DNA of 64,000 bases from Cordilura impudica (Eukaryota > Arthropoda > Insecta > Diptera > Scathophagidae), in assembly GCA_963682025.1 (NCBI GenBank), contig OY821517.1:300084844-300148843 (forward strand), given 5' to 3'. How positions within the stretch are numbered: position 1 is the first letter of the stretch; the number at the start of each line of letters is the position of its first letter. The notes under the pieces are model-generated. The model was given only the letters and a program-made list of their open reading frames with translations. It made no database searches and had not been told where the DNA came from. The translations under genes and the position numbers were made by a program. This document shows positions 34,501 through 42,249 of the stretch, in pieces.

Positions 34501-36398
34501 CAAAAAATATGTGATAGAAAAATGTTCGTGTAGATAACGATATATTCAAGTAAAACACAGTCGTGATTGTGTTGGACACCGTACAAAATTTAGAAACACA
34601 CATAATTGATATGAAAATAAAAATATGTGTTTGTTGGTCTGAGCTATGTTCCCTGCAGGAAATGTCAGTAGTGAATCAGTACTGACCAACTATACCCCAG
34701 ACAATGTAATTTTCTATAGACATTTAACATGCACGTGTCATTACAAATCACTAGTGACATTGGTACTATTGATTAGGTAGTGACTAGGTAGTTCTCATGG
34801 GACCATATGTAGACATTGGAACCAGATATTCTTGTACAAATTTGATTGTTCTTTCTTTTTTCTTTTATAACTTCGTTTACTAATGTTTATTCTTTGATTT
34901 ATTATAAAATATATTTTTATTTACCCTTTATATTCAATTTTTCTATATCTTGTTTTAAAACTTTAGTGTTTCGTCCAACAATGTGTTTTTCAAACAATAC
35001 TATAGAAATCAAGAAGAAACAGAACTCCCAACTTCACTATGGAATATTTTTTTGACAGATAAAGTAAAGTAAATAGTATAGACGCTTAGTTGACAATGTC
35101 AACAACATAGCAGACAAAAGTGGTGACTTGGGGACACTTGACCCCAGGCTTCCTGCAAGGTTTGTTTACATATACATATGTACAAGTTTTTTATTCAGTG
35201 TGTGTTTTTTCCTGAACTCTGATAGAGGTACATTGAAGCCGTTTCCGGGTTCACTAGAAGTCATCGGATTCACTCCAAATTTTAGTTATTGAATTTTTTA
35301 ATATAAAGGCACAAATATCTGGCCGGCGAACTGGGGCCAAAGCACTCTAAAATTTGGCCATACTAATAATAACACTTCTAATAAAGACTCATTAAGCATA
35401 TGCTAAAAACACAATGAACGCAACAAAAGCAACAACAATTTCAGCAGTAAAAACATTTTTAATTTATAATAACAACGATAACAAGAACAACATAATAGAG
35501 CAATAATATTTTTTCAAGTTGGTCTGGAATAATGCAAAACAAATGATATTTTTACTCTAGAACCCACATGGTAATAATTTGTTGTTTGTCCCTTGGCACA
35601 TTTAAAGGGGATTTATAGCAATGTAAGTTTCATGATTGATTACCTCATTTAAATGAATTTTACGTTATGCACTTAAGCGGGCTCAACCGGAATCTATGTA
35701 TATATTTAACATTATGCCTAGAATTCCATTAATTATAATTAATGTTTTGCAAATTTTAATTAAAAAAAAAAAAAAAAACAACATTAATAACAAAATGGTA
35801 ATTCAAAATCATTTATAAACTTCATGTACAATAAAAATTATAACGATGCCATTAAAATTGAAACAATGTATAGTTATTTCGACATGACAACAACCATAAA
35901 TTAAATGTAATTATATAAAATATGAATATTACATTAATATGTACAACTACAGGTACAAAACATATTTTTCCCCATGGTATAATTTTGCAAAATAATTTAA
36001 CATGAATTAATGTTAATGATAATAATAATAAAATTTTCTTTTGTTTATATACATACATACAATCTCGTACAAATATACTATACATGTCAAGTAATCTTTT
36101 GTCCTACCTTTTTATTTTATTGTAAAAAAAAACTTTACTATCTTTCTGTCTTTCATTTTTGACGCAGGTCAGCAGTAAGTTCTTTGATGCATACAGAATT
36201 GGTATAATTTATTGGCCATGTGTACAAACGATTAATTTTGCATTTGTGCCAGTACGTAATCAAGTTATATTTACATCATTCTTCAGCATGTGTTGGACAA
36301 CATTTCTGGCGTATGTTAAACATTTGGAATTGCCACACGTGGACGTTGATGATCATTTGGATCATCATTTGGATTTACATTTTCACATACATTTTTAG
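19435..36398 (+). CDS. Mpv17/PMP22-family membrane protein, three exons
   Basis: Exons 19435-19589, 19666-19873 and 36168-36398 join without frame disruption (phases 2 and 0) into 197 residues. All four splice sites are GT/AG: GTAAGT donors at 19590 and 19874, and acceptors TGTAG and CGCAG. Family landmarks include GMISYGLLWPCGSLAEQ (about 19-35), CLKFSLFGCFFMGPTIYAW (about 50-68), WPCVQTINFAFVPVRNQV (about 136-153) and FFSMCWTTFLAYVKH near 159-173. Mpv17 relatives are small four-helix proteins of the mitochondrial inner or peroxisomal membrane. Their precise transport role is unsettled. The odd features are a roughly 16.3-kb transposon-filled second intron and a His/Asp-rich C-terminal extension. 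No stop interrupts the joined exons, so it is probably a living gene. Paralogue identity is not determined. Confidence 0.93.
19666..19873 (+). CDS. Mpv17-like gene, exon 2
   Basis: Completes codon 52 and encodes the FSLFGCFFMGP membrane segment and the AITEQAAYDP block typical of the family. It ends in phase 0 at GAG before the donor GTAAGT (19874). Confidence 0.93.
19900..20439. other. Intronic DNA without recognisable element
   Basis: AT-rich with a short ACACACACAG patch near 20030 and a T-run near 20110. No gene. Confidence 0.35.
20440..20870 (+). pseudogene. Decayed Tc1/mariner-type transposase fragment
   Basis: FQQDGENDESTK (about 20690-20725) resembles the second-Asp block, and TPLDFFL followed by a stop and GYLKSNV (about 20788-20830) resembles the third-Asp block of DD41D-type transposases. 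The intervening and N-terminal parts are too decayed to read. Confidence 0.5.
21084..21301. mobile_element. Small MITE-like element with imperfect terminal repeats
   Basis: Ends are CCATAA and TTATGG. Inverted similarity runs inward about 35 bp, through the TTCCACTAG and AATTTCACTCTG blocks and their right-hand counterparts. Length is about 218 bp, with no coding capacity. The target duplication is unclear. Confidence 0.55.
21640..22190 (+). pseudogene. Jockey/R-type LINE reverse transcriptase fragment
   Basis: Blocks in the order of a non-LTR RT: MPKKGRINGEICSALSKVM (21725-21780, equivalent to the PI-LL--SK region), a YDFRESYSTGAF-like block (21848-21885), VVALDISKEFDRV (about 21930-21965, first catalytic Asp region), and VPQRYVLSPSLMFLNII (about 22090-22140, usually GVPQGSVLSP). 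The YADD region is not visible. Frame changes are frequent. Confidence 0.7.
22191..23470. other. Intronic DNA without recognisable gene
   Basis: AT-rich. Open frames (21925-22353 end, 22082-22300) extend from the LINE relic or lack motifs. No repeat family recognised. Confidence 0.4.
23471..24769 (+). mobile_element. Second DD41D-type transposon, decayed
   Basis: About 1.3 kb, with inverted ends: AAGGCTTTTTCAACAGGGAC at the left and a complement-like right end (GTCCT/CTTATTGAAAAACCCTT region, 24750-24768). Both arms contain GCGCTACAAAAG or CGCTACAAAAG. A TA lies at 23470-23471, and the right TA is not preserved. The terminal sequence differs from the 1.2-kb copy, so this is a separate family of the same group. 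Confidence 0.75.
23575..24662 (+). pseudogene. DD41D mariner-like transposase pseudogene
   Basis: About 360 codons in the same layout as the protein at 1345-2400. It has FSDDSHFWLNGFVNKQN (first Asp), FQQDGATC (second Asp) and TPLDYFLWGCVKS (third Asp). The spacing between the second and third Asp fits 41 residues once the frameshift is allowed for. Disabling changes are a stop near 23656 in place of a residue before ALRPIYG, a stop at 24103-24105 replacing a residue after NKQNMH, and a frameshift near 24340 just after the second Asp. The C-terminus is complete (ADLCLKTVENWAQHL) and shows which codons are missing from the other copy. Confidence 0.88.
24770..25333. other. Intronic DNA without recognisable gene
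   Basis: No motif seen. AT-rich with several poly-T stretches. Confidence 0.35.
25334..25519 (-). CDS. Candidate small secreted protein (hypothetical)
   Basis: A 61-residue minus-strand frame starting at the second in-frame Met (25519). Residues 1-20 look like a signal peptide: positive start, hydrophobic YSALMVCYFAVVV, small residues before a likely cleavage after NA. Ten Ser encoded by a trinucleotide run follow, then an acidic, Val- and Asn-containing tail ending DILGG. No homologue is recognised. It lies inside intron 2 of the Mpv17-like gene in the opposite direction. A (CAGC)n patch at 25605-25628 lies upstream. It may be chance, or the first exon of something longer. Confidence 0.3.
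   Translation of the reverse strand: MSKYLYSALMVCYFAVVVNASSSSSSSSSSLAADERDAEDVNIVVVLDGDDAYNNNDILGG
25868..26652. other. Intronic DNA without recognisable gene
   Basis: AT-rich. The words at 26567-26610 (TTTTTTATACCCTCCAC) resemble the edge of a common fly interspersed repeat, but the remainder is not recognised. Confidence 0.35.
26653..26843 (+). mobile_element. tRNA-derived SINE
   Basis: A tRNA-like head with a box B match GGGTTCGATTC at 26707-26717 and a weaker box A (GGTAGGTGCTCGCC, 26677-26690), about 20 bp apart as in a tRNA. A tRNA-unrelated body follows, with CTTCGCGGAACCCGTC, then an A-rich tail. An 11-bp direct repeat AAAATAATAAA flanks it at 26653-26663 and 26833-26843. The flank is low-complexity, so the duplication is only supportive. 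The body (about 170 bp) is GC-richer than its surroundings. Confidence 0.65.
27215..27480. repeat. Degenerate short tandem repeats
   Basis: Words like TCTATAGAAAAATTCT and GAATCT recur every 45-60 bp with drift (about 27215, 27250, 27285, 27320 and 27385). Looks like an old minisatellite. Confidence 0.5.
27555..28200. mobile_element. Fold-back repeat family B, copy 1 with tandem expansion
   Basis: Starts at AAGGTTCAGAAAATACACAC (about 27571) and ends with an inverted TGTGTGTTTTTTTCTGAACTC (28169-28189). The right arm (27950-28130) is homologous to that of copy 2 at 33.9-35.2 kb. The left arm is short here. Its centre is replaced by a tandem array of 75-bp units at 27668-27900. No coding content. 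Confidence 0.65.
27668..27900 (+). repeat. 75-bp tandem repeat, about three units
   Basis: The word CACGACTTAAAATATAACTG begins at 27706 (variant), 27781 and 27856, with an exact 75-bp period. An inverted copy of part of the unit precedes the array (27668-27703), giving a local hairpin. The array sits inside the family B fold-back element. Confidence 0.9.
28240..28990 (-). repeat. Interspersed repeat family A, nearly full inverted copy
   Basis: Begins with AAGTAAGAAAATTATAGTC and ends near GGTTATAAAAATAATAAAG. Contains the GGACAGACGGACGGACGAAC run at 28849-28868 and the GTCGATCGGTATAAT word. It is the most complete copy in this orientation, about 750 bp. No coding frame. Confidence 0.8.
28991..29899. 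other. Intronic DNA without recognisable gene
   Basis: AT-rich. An open frame at 29132-29362 is hydrophobic but has no family motif. Confidence 0.35.
29900..33150 (+). mobile_element. Nearly full-length RTE-like LINE
   Basis: About 3.2 kb. A leader with GGCAGCCCCATC (30082-30093), shared with the relic at 14 kb, precedes the endonuclease-RT coding region. The 3' end is a TTATATTATATTATTAT-type tail at 33133-33148, a short-repeat tail typical of RTE-like elements rather than a plain poly(A). Flanking target duplications were not identified. Confidence 0.8.
30129..33115 (+). pseudogene. RTE-like LINE ORF2: AP endonuclease and reverse transcriptase
   Basis: AP-endonuclease domain: RFGTWDVRTLNQ (30220-30255), AFLGMREVRWN (catalytic Glu region), VIQCYAPTED, ILMGDFNAKVGSDN and, after a frameshift near 30770, QNQIDHICVS and ADIGTDHHLL. 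RT domain in the frame 31049-32476: GKATGIDNIRAEVLK, NNWRGITILCT, EQAGFRSGRSC, DYEKAFDSI, EVRQGCLLSPLLF and GLDYADDKCELS with the catalytic pair. The C-terminal part continues past an in-frame stop (32474-32476) with CLGSIISENGG, LLYGCETW, NRCLRRIL and, after another frameshift near 32850, HTLRKPSDEV. About four disabling changes in 3 kb suggest a fairly recent copy that is no longer autonomous. Confidence 0.9.
33151..33864. other. Intronic DNA without recognisable gene
   Basis: AT-rich. No repeat family or coding motif recognised. Confidence 0.35.
33865..35225. mobile_element. Fold-back repeat family B, copy 2
   Basis: Two arms of about 300 bp are imperfect inverted repeats: 33868-34130 and the complement of 34430-34650 plus 35161-35222. 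Shared words include CACATATTTTTATTTTCATA and TCAATTATGTGTGTTTCTAA with their complements at 34590-34630. Termini are AAGGTTCAGATAATACACAC and an inverted end with TTCCTGAACTCTG. The centre is AT-rich and non-coding, so it is a non-autonomous fold-back element. The right arm is split by another insertion at 34651-35160. Confidence 0.75.
34651..35160. mobile_element. MITE-like insert within the family B element
   Basis: Interrupts the right arm of family B copy 2, as shown by comparison with the uninterrupted copy 1 (28105-28160). Ends are CCCTGCAGGAA and the complementary TTCCTGCAAGG. A TGTT repeated just outside both ends is the probable target duplication. About 510 bp, no coding motif. Confidence 0.65.
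35226..36167. other. Distal intron 2, no recognisable element
   Basis: AT-rich with an A-run at 35761-35777 and a (TAA)n-like patch near 36020. It leads to the exon 3 acceptor, with a polypyrimidine tract TCTTTCTGTCTTTCATTTTT (36141-36160) and CAG. Confidence 0.4.
36168..36398 (+). CDS. Mpv17-like gene, exon 3 (terminal)
   Basis: Encodes 76 residues and the stop TAG (36396-36398). First comes the diagnostic IYWPCVQTINFAFVPVRNQV block, then the last hydrophobic segment. From about 36321 a 25-residue tail follows that is unusually rich in His and Asp (HVDVDDHLDHHLDLHFHIHF). The tail is outside the conserved family core. Confidence 0.93.
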   Translation, partial: VSSKFFDAYRIGIIYWPCVQTINFAFVPVRNQVIFTSFFSMCWTTFLAYVKHLELPHVDVDDHLDHHLDLHFHIHF

Positions 36399-36620
36399 GG
36401 TGTGGACGACCAACGCTGAAGAAAATCAACTGTATGGAAAACATTTAAAGTATCGAAATTACATTGTTATTTGAAATGTAAACAATAAAATTAAGTAGAA
36501 GAAATTGTAAGAGGTGTATAATGAAGTTAATGAGATTTAAATATATAAAAATGTATGTATGCACATGTAATATTTAAAATATAAATAATTTTTAATAAAT
36601 TGTTTAGGCAAGAACAAATT
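36399..36620 (+). terminator. Probable 3' UTR and poly(A) signals
   Basis: AATAAA occurs at 36484-36489, 86 bp after the stop codon, and another AATAAA-type signal (TTTAATAAATTG) at about 36591-36602. Either could end the Mpv17-like transcript. Confidence 0.5.
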
Positions 36621-37240
36621 AAGCTGACAAATTCTTTAAGAATTAGTTTATTATAGAGAGCATTAAGTATGTAAGGAATGTAGCAACACATACATAGCTA
36701 ATTTAGAAAGTACATAGAAAAAGGACTGGATGGCGAGCAACCTTAGGTCGATTTTAAAATTTTAAGAAACTTTATATATCTCTTATGCCGTTATATTTTC
36801 TGACAAAAAATGTCATATTTTATTTTTACAGCCTTATTTTATAAATGAATCGAAAGGTCTCAAAGTCGAGAGCTCGTAAGTCGCAAAAAATTGCAGCCGT
36901 TGACTTCTTTCAGGTCGTAGTGTGATATATTTCTCCCCTATGACTTCGAAGAGGATAATAATCAAAATTTTTTTTGCATTTTATGTACACAGCACTTTGA
37001 GAACTTTCGATTGATGTTATACATCAATAAACATCGATAAAGAATATGAAATATTTTTTTTTTCTTTTTTGTAACATTCTTTATTTACAATCTGTCCTAG
37101 GACAATATTAGTTAACAACATATCATATAACATGCATTATATAATTCTAATGAACTAAATAACAATATACAATAAACTACCAGTTATTTTATAAATTTGT
37201 TAAAAATATATGAATACTAATTTAAAAAATATATACATAT
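36621..37240. other. Intergenic DNA without recognisable gene
   Basis: AT-rich. A short frame starting at 36845 (MNRKVSKSRARKSQ) follows an acceptor-like TTTTTACAG, but is too short to interpret. Confidence 0.35.
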
Positions 37241-40064
37241 ATATGGGGGATTTCATGTCAAGTGCACCAACTTTTGAAACCGATGTCTTCCGATCGGGAT
37301 GAAATTTGCACCAAGGTTAGTCCTATTTGAAAGTAGTTTAGACACAATTTTTCAATAAGATTGGTCCAGATCTCTCTGAGTTAGAGGGGATCAAAATTTG
37401 ACATTTTGGCCAAACTTAACTTAACTTATTACCTATTGTTCTTAGAAAATTTTCTCCTAAAGAGTTTAGATAGCTATTTATTCAACATTTCGGAAAAAAA
37501 TACTTAAAAAAAAAAAAAAAATTTTAGACTTTTTTTTTGCTAAATGAAAGCATTTTTTGCCTTTTTTTCAAAAAGGGCATTTTTTTTTTCATAAGAAAGC
37601 TTAGGATTTTTCCTTTAAGAGCTTTTTGGTCGCATAGTGGGATGGGAGTGGGATATCTATCAAAATAAATGTTTTGTAACTCAAGACAACGGTTTTTCAA
37701 TTTTTCACAAATGCACTATTTTGAATTTTTTCCTATTTGTGTGAAAAACCTTACAAATAAAACTTATACTGACAAACTAGACAAATTAACCTTTCCGAAG
37801 GTATGTAACATACCTTCATAACATAACAGAAGAGAATGGTTATCTGTAACCTGATAGAGTTATTTGCACATTTCAATCTGAACACGAGGATGTTAGAATT
37901 GGCTTCACGAAATTAACCCAAATGAGGCCAAAACATTGCGTTTTGGCAGAAAGCGGAACTCATACAGCGGAACTCATACCGTATGCGTTTGCATTTACCA
38001 TGAAAATCTTAAACTGATGTTGAACGAAATCTACTTAAAGTATTTAATAGATGATTCGGCAGAAGATTTACACGATTACCGCGATTGCCTTAAATTGACT
38101 ATGTGTCCTAATGAAACAACTTCTTGCAGGTGAATGTACCAATTGCCCGAAAACCACATTCATCAAAGAAAATTTAATCAACTCTTTAGATCGAGAATAT
38201 ATAGAGGAGGTCAAATTTGATTCTTGGATTCAGACTGACAGATGCACATTGAAAACAATCATTTTAAATGTGGATGATTTTGTGGAAGAAATGTGTACAG
38301 GATTGCTAAACTTGAGAACCCATGACTTTTTAGTCAAAGAGCAATGGTCATTCTTCAAGGATTTGAAGATACATTTGAAGTCTGGTGAATTCGTTATTTC
38401 ATACGATTTCGCAGAAAACTATAAATATGTTTTTTAGGATGCCATACAAGCATTCCACTTCAATAACGACCAAGCAACTATATTCACAGTAGTTATTTAC
38501 AACATGAAAGATAAAAAACTGGAACACAAAAGTATGGCAATCATATCCGACGATTTAAAACATGATACCGTTGCAGTTTATGAGTACCAGAAGAGAATAC
38601 TAAAATTTCTAAAATCTAAATTTACTGTAAAGAAGGTATACTACGTTTCGGACGTTTCGTCAACATTTTAAAAACAAAAGTTGCTTGGCAACTCTTATGG
38701 CCCATGAAAAAGATTTTGGAATGCCAGCTGAGTGGCATTTTCATCCTGCTGCTCATGGTAAAGGAGCATGTGATGGTATTGGAGCAAACCTTAAAAGAAA
38801 TGCAGTGAAGTATAGCCTCCAGTGCTCTCATCAAGATCGCATCTTAGATGCGACTGCTTTATTCCATTAGGCAAAAAGTTATTGTAAAGAAACTAAAATA
38901 GTTTTTAGTAGCAAAGAGGATCATCAGGAAACATTGAAAACACTGAAGAGCAGATTCGATGCTGCGGTAACAATCGATGGCACCGCTGAATACCATGCTT
39001 TTATACCGCTTGTCGATGGAAGACTCAAGTTGAAAATGTTTTCTGCCTCTATTCAATGCGATTTCTTTCCAAAGACAACAAATAAACCAGCAGCGAAATC
39101 AACAGCTGAACCTAGTAACGCCAAGAAAGGATTGATATAAAAACGCAGTAAATAAAGGCGACAAAAAACCTGGATGAAAGACTGGGTATTTAAAAATTTA
39201 CAAGACTTAAATACTTCATCAGCTACAATAAATTAAGTATAAAAATAGTTATGATATAAATGGATCTAATGCAATTAAGATTAAATTTTAATAAATTATT
39301 TATCTTTTTATTTTTAATATTATTATTATACATTAATTTAATTATTATTAAAAATAAATAAAAAATAATAATTTTTCAACATTTCTATAGAAAAAAAGCG
39401 ATTTTTTTTCCTGAGGTTAACATATTCTGGGTATTACAGTATCGAGGGTATAAAATTTTAGTTAGGTATGTTATATACCTTCGGAAAGGTTAATTTGTCT
39501 AGTTTCTCAGTATAAGTTTTATTTGTAAGGTTTTTCACAAAAATAGGAAAAAATTCAAAATAGTGCATTTGTGAAAAATTGAAAAACCGTTGTTTTGAGT
39601 TACAAAACATTTATTTTGATAGATATCCCACTCCCATCCCACTAAGCGACCAAAAAGCTCTTAAAGGAAAAATCCTAAGCTTTCTTATGAAAAAAAAAAA
39701 AAAAAAAATGCCCTTTTTGAAAAAAAGGCAAAAAATGCTTTAATTTAGCAAAAAAAAAGTCTACAAATTTTTTTTTTTTTTTTTAAGTATTTTTTTCCGA
39801 AATATTGAAGAAATAGCTATCTAAACTATTTGGGAGAAAATTTTCTAAGAACAATAGGTAATAAGCTACATGGATGAGAAGAAACACCTGTTTGGCCAAA
39901 ATGTCAAATTTTGATCCCCTCTAACTCAGAGAGATCTGGACCGATCTTGTTGAAAAATTGTGTCTAAACTACTATTTAATAGGACTAACCTTGGTGCAAA
40001 TTTCATCCCGATCGGATGACATCGGTTTCAAAAGTTGGTGCACTTGACATGAAATCCCCCATAT
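37241..40064 (+). mobile_element. DNA transposon with about 0.6-kb terminal inverted repeats
   Basis: Left arm 37241-37816 and right arm 39463-40064 are long inverted repeats with high similarity over nearly 600 bp. The outer ends read ATATGGGGGATTTCATGTCA at the left and the complement at the right. The inner ends carry the small palindrome GGTATGTAACATACC or its variant. Between the arms lies about 1.6 kb with a broken transposase-like gene in + orientation. AT-rich flanks hide the target duplication. A second copy lacking the left arm is at 45760-47133. The superfamily is not recognised. Confidence 0.88.
37922..39140 (+). pseudogene. Transposase-like gene of an uncharacterised DFAENY family, broken
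   Basis: Blocks in order: MRPKHCVLAESGTHT and CVCIYHENLKLML (Cys/His, zinc-like, 37922-38010); ECTNCPK (38126-38147); an Asp-containing FDSWIQTDR (38215-38245); YDFAENYKYVF (38401-38436); FHFNNDQATIF and ISDDLKHDTVAVYEYQ (38450-38590); YYVSDVSSTF (38640-38670); AEWHFHPAAHGKGACDGIG (38727-38783); and a C-terminal RFDAAVTIDGTAEYH...PLVDGRL region (38955-39030). The invariant-looking Asp and His residues suggest a metal-dependent nuclease fold. I recall this pattern from many unannotated arthropod proteins. It is broken by a 14-bp tandem duplication (37952-37979), a stop after KYVF and further frame changes. Confidence 0.72.
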
Positions 40065-40099
40065 TTATATACAAATATATTAAAATTATACAAATATAT

Positions 40100-41745
40100 T
40101 AATAAAATAAATAAAATGAAGTGCGTGAAGTTTTATATATTTACAATAATGAATAATTTGATAATCCATATTTAGAAGTTTAAAATTAGTTACTGAACGG
40201 CATGTCAAGAATGTGGGCACGTTTTAATCGTCTTGTTTCATTGCTATCATCAAGAAGCGAAATAGCCAAAGTATTTGTATGATCACTCAATCTCTGTAAA
40301 TATTTTTCACTGTACGTTTGAATCTCCTGTTTTACCGTTGACATCTTTAAATCAAGTAGGATATGTTTGTTAGTTATTAACCAAGGCGCATTTATAATTA
40401 GCCTTAGCGTTTTTGATTGGAACCTTTCAAGGATGTCTATATTTGATTTACTTGCTGTACCCCAGATATGTATACCGTAGGTCCAAACTGGTTTTAGTAT
40501 AGATTTGTATATGCGGAGTTTATTATTCAAACTGAGTTGGGATTTTGGTCCTAAAAGCCAATAAAGCTTTTTACATTTAATTTTAAGATGGTAATGCTTA
40601 GCTTTATTGTCATTCCCAAATATTTGACCGTTTGACTTTTAGGAATTTCTTCTTGATAAATTGTAACGGAAGGACAGTCTTTGTGTCTTAACGTAAATGT
40701 AGTATGTCTTGATTTTTCAGAATTTACTTTGATATTCCATTTTGAAAGCCATTGTTCAAGTAAATTGAGTGCATTTTGAACGAATGAGGAGGCTTCCGCT
40801 TCAGAGTCGCTAGTAGCAATAATAGTCGTATCGTCTGCGTAAGTGGCTAATGTAATATTTGGAGTGGTTGGCATATCAGCTGTGTATATTGTATATAAAA
40901 TTGGACCAAGTACGCTACCCTGTGGAATACCAGCGTTGATTGGGAATATATTAGAATTTTCATCTTTGCTTTTGACATAAAAATATCGATCGATGAGTTA
41001 ATTTTTGAAAAATAAGAAATATGGTGCAGGTAGTGTTTTCTTGATTTTGCATGGTAAGCCTTCGTGCCATACTCTATCAAAAGCCTGTTGCACGTCCAGA
41101 AAAACCGCTGAACAATATTGTTTTTTCTCAAGACATTCAGATATAACATTAACGATACGATGGCACTACTCTGGGGTTCCATGTTTGTGCCTAAAGCCAA
41201 ATTGATGCTCGGGAATGATATTTAGTTTATTTTAAACTTCTTGTAGTCTCTTTAGAAATATTATCTCAAATATTTTAGAGAAAGCTTATTGGTCTATATG
41301 ATGACAATAGGTTTTCAGCTTTATTTGGTTTTGGGATCATAAGGATCTCGGCGCACTTCCATTGTAACGGGAAATAGTTGAGCCTTAATATGGAATTGTA
41401 TATAAGTGTTAAAAACATCATGCTTTTCCTCGTCAGATTTTTCACTACATATCCACTTATCAAATCATAACCTGGTGATTTATTTTTTTTTTAATTGCTT
41501 AATTTCATTAATGACTTCAGAGGGTGAAATGTGTTTTATAGGAAAGTCCATTTGATACAGTGAATCTAAAAAGTTATTTATTTCTTCCTGATCAGCAATA
41601 TATTTTCTAAATGTGCAGCAAATGCTTCAGATACGTCTTCGTCCGTTCGAAACCAAGACCCGTTTATATTTTTTACGTAAACATTACGCCTTGTTGGCCT
41701 TTTTAGTCCTAGAGTTTGTGCTAAATAAAATAACTTTTCAAATCA
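40100..41745 (-). pseudogene. Jockey-like LINE reverse transcriptase, decayed
   Basis: Minus strand. In order: RRNVYVKNINGSWFRTDED (about 41690-41630), KSPGYDLISGYVVKNL, FPLQWKCAEILMIPKPNK and YRPISFL (41463-41275). Next is the FLDV..AFDRVWHEGL region, broken (about 41110-41060), then GVPQGSVLGPILYTIYTADMP (about 40935-40870), LATYADDTTIIA with the catalytic Asp pair (about 40850-40815), WLSKWNIKVNSEKS, and the LKPVWTYGIHIWGTA...PWLITN C-terminal region (40500-40390), ending at about 40186. Several frameshifts and stops. The endonuclease is absent. It abuts the right end of the long-TIR element. Confidence 0.85.
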
Positions 41746-42249
41746 ACACATTTGAAATTAACTGGCAATGATTTTTTGGGGGATATTTTTGCATATTTTG
41801 CTCTAAAAGCATATATTTTATTTTAATTTACTATAATTTTTAATAATTAAAAAAAAAAATAATAATAAATGTTATTCAATTAAAAACTTTGTTATTTAGA
41901 GTATTGCAAACTAAACCGTAAAATAAAGAAGTCATCCTTCACAACCCACAAGAAGGGAAAGTGGTTGTAGCAACAAGTGAAAATATATCACGTGTACATT
42001 AGAGTGGTCCTAAAAAATTAAAATGCGATTTTGGGAATAGGCGGGGTCCAGTTTGTTACCTTTCCATATAAAACTAATAAATGTGAAGTTTGGGGACAAT
42101 TTGGATAAAGAAAAGTCGTGCCGGAAATCGATTGAAAATTTCAAGTGTGTTTATATGGGGAAAATATGACCTTTTTTTTTTTTTTGATATTTTACGAAAA
42201 TTTCGTTCTATAGCTTAATTTTTCCGACAAGTTGTTGTAAGAATCGGGA

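Larger units (their letters stand above)
19874..36167 (+). other. Intron 2 of the Mpv17-like gene (16,294 bp)
   Basis: Bounded by GTAAGT at the left and TTTTTGACGCAG at the right. It contains, in order: a DD41D-like relic, a small MITE, a jockey-like LINE relic, the second DD41D copy, a SINE, a fold-back repeat with 75-bp tandem units, a family A repeat, a nearly full RTE-like LINE, and a second fold-back copy with a nested insert. Most of its length is therefore mobile DNA. Confidence 0.88.

Noticed and set aside
36159..36167. ATG of the open frame starting at 36159 as a gene start
   Set aside because: It lies within the splice acceptor region; exon 3 begins at 36168 and continues in phase from exon 2.
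36220..36474. Alternative frame over exon 3
   Set aside because: Overlaps the true Mpv17-like frame and shows no conserved motif.
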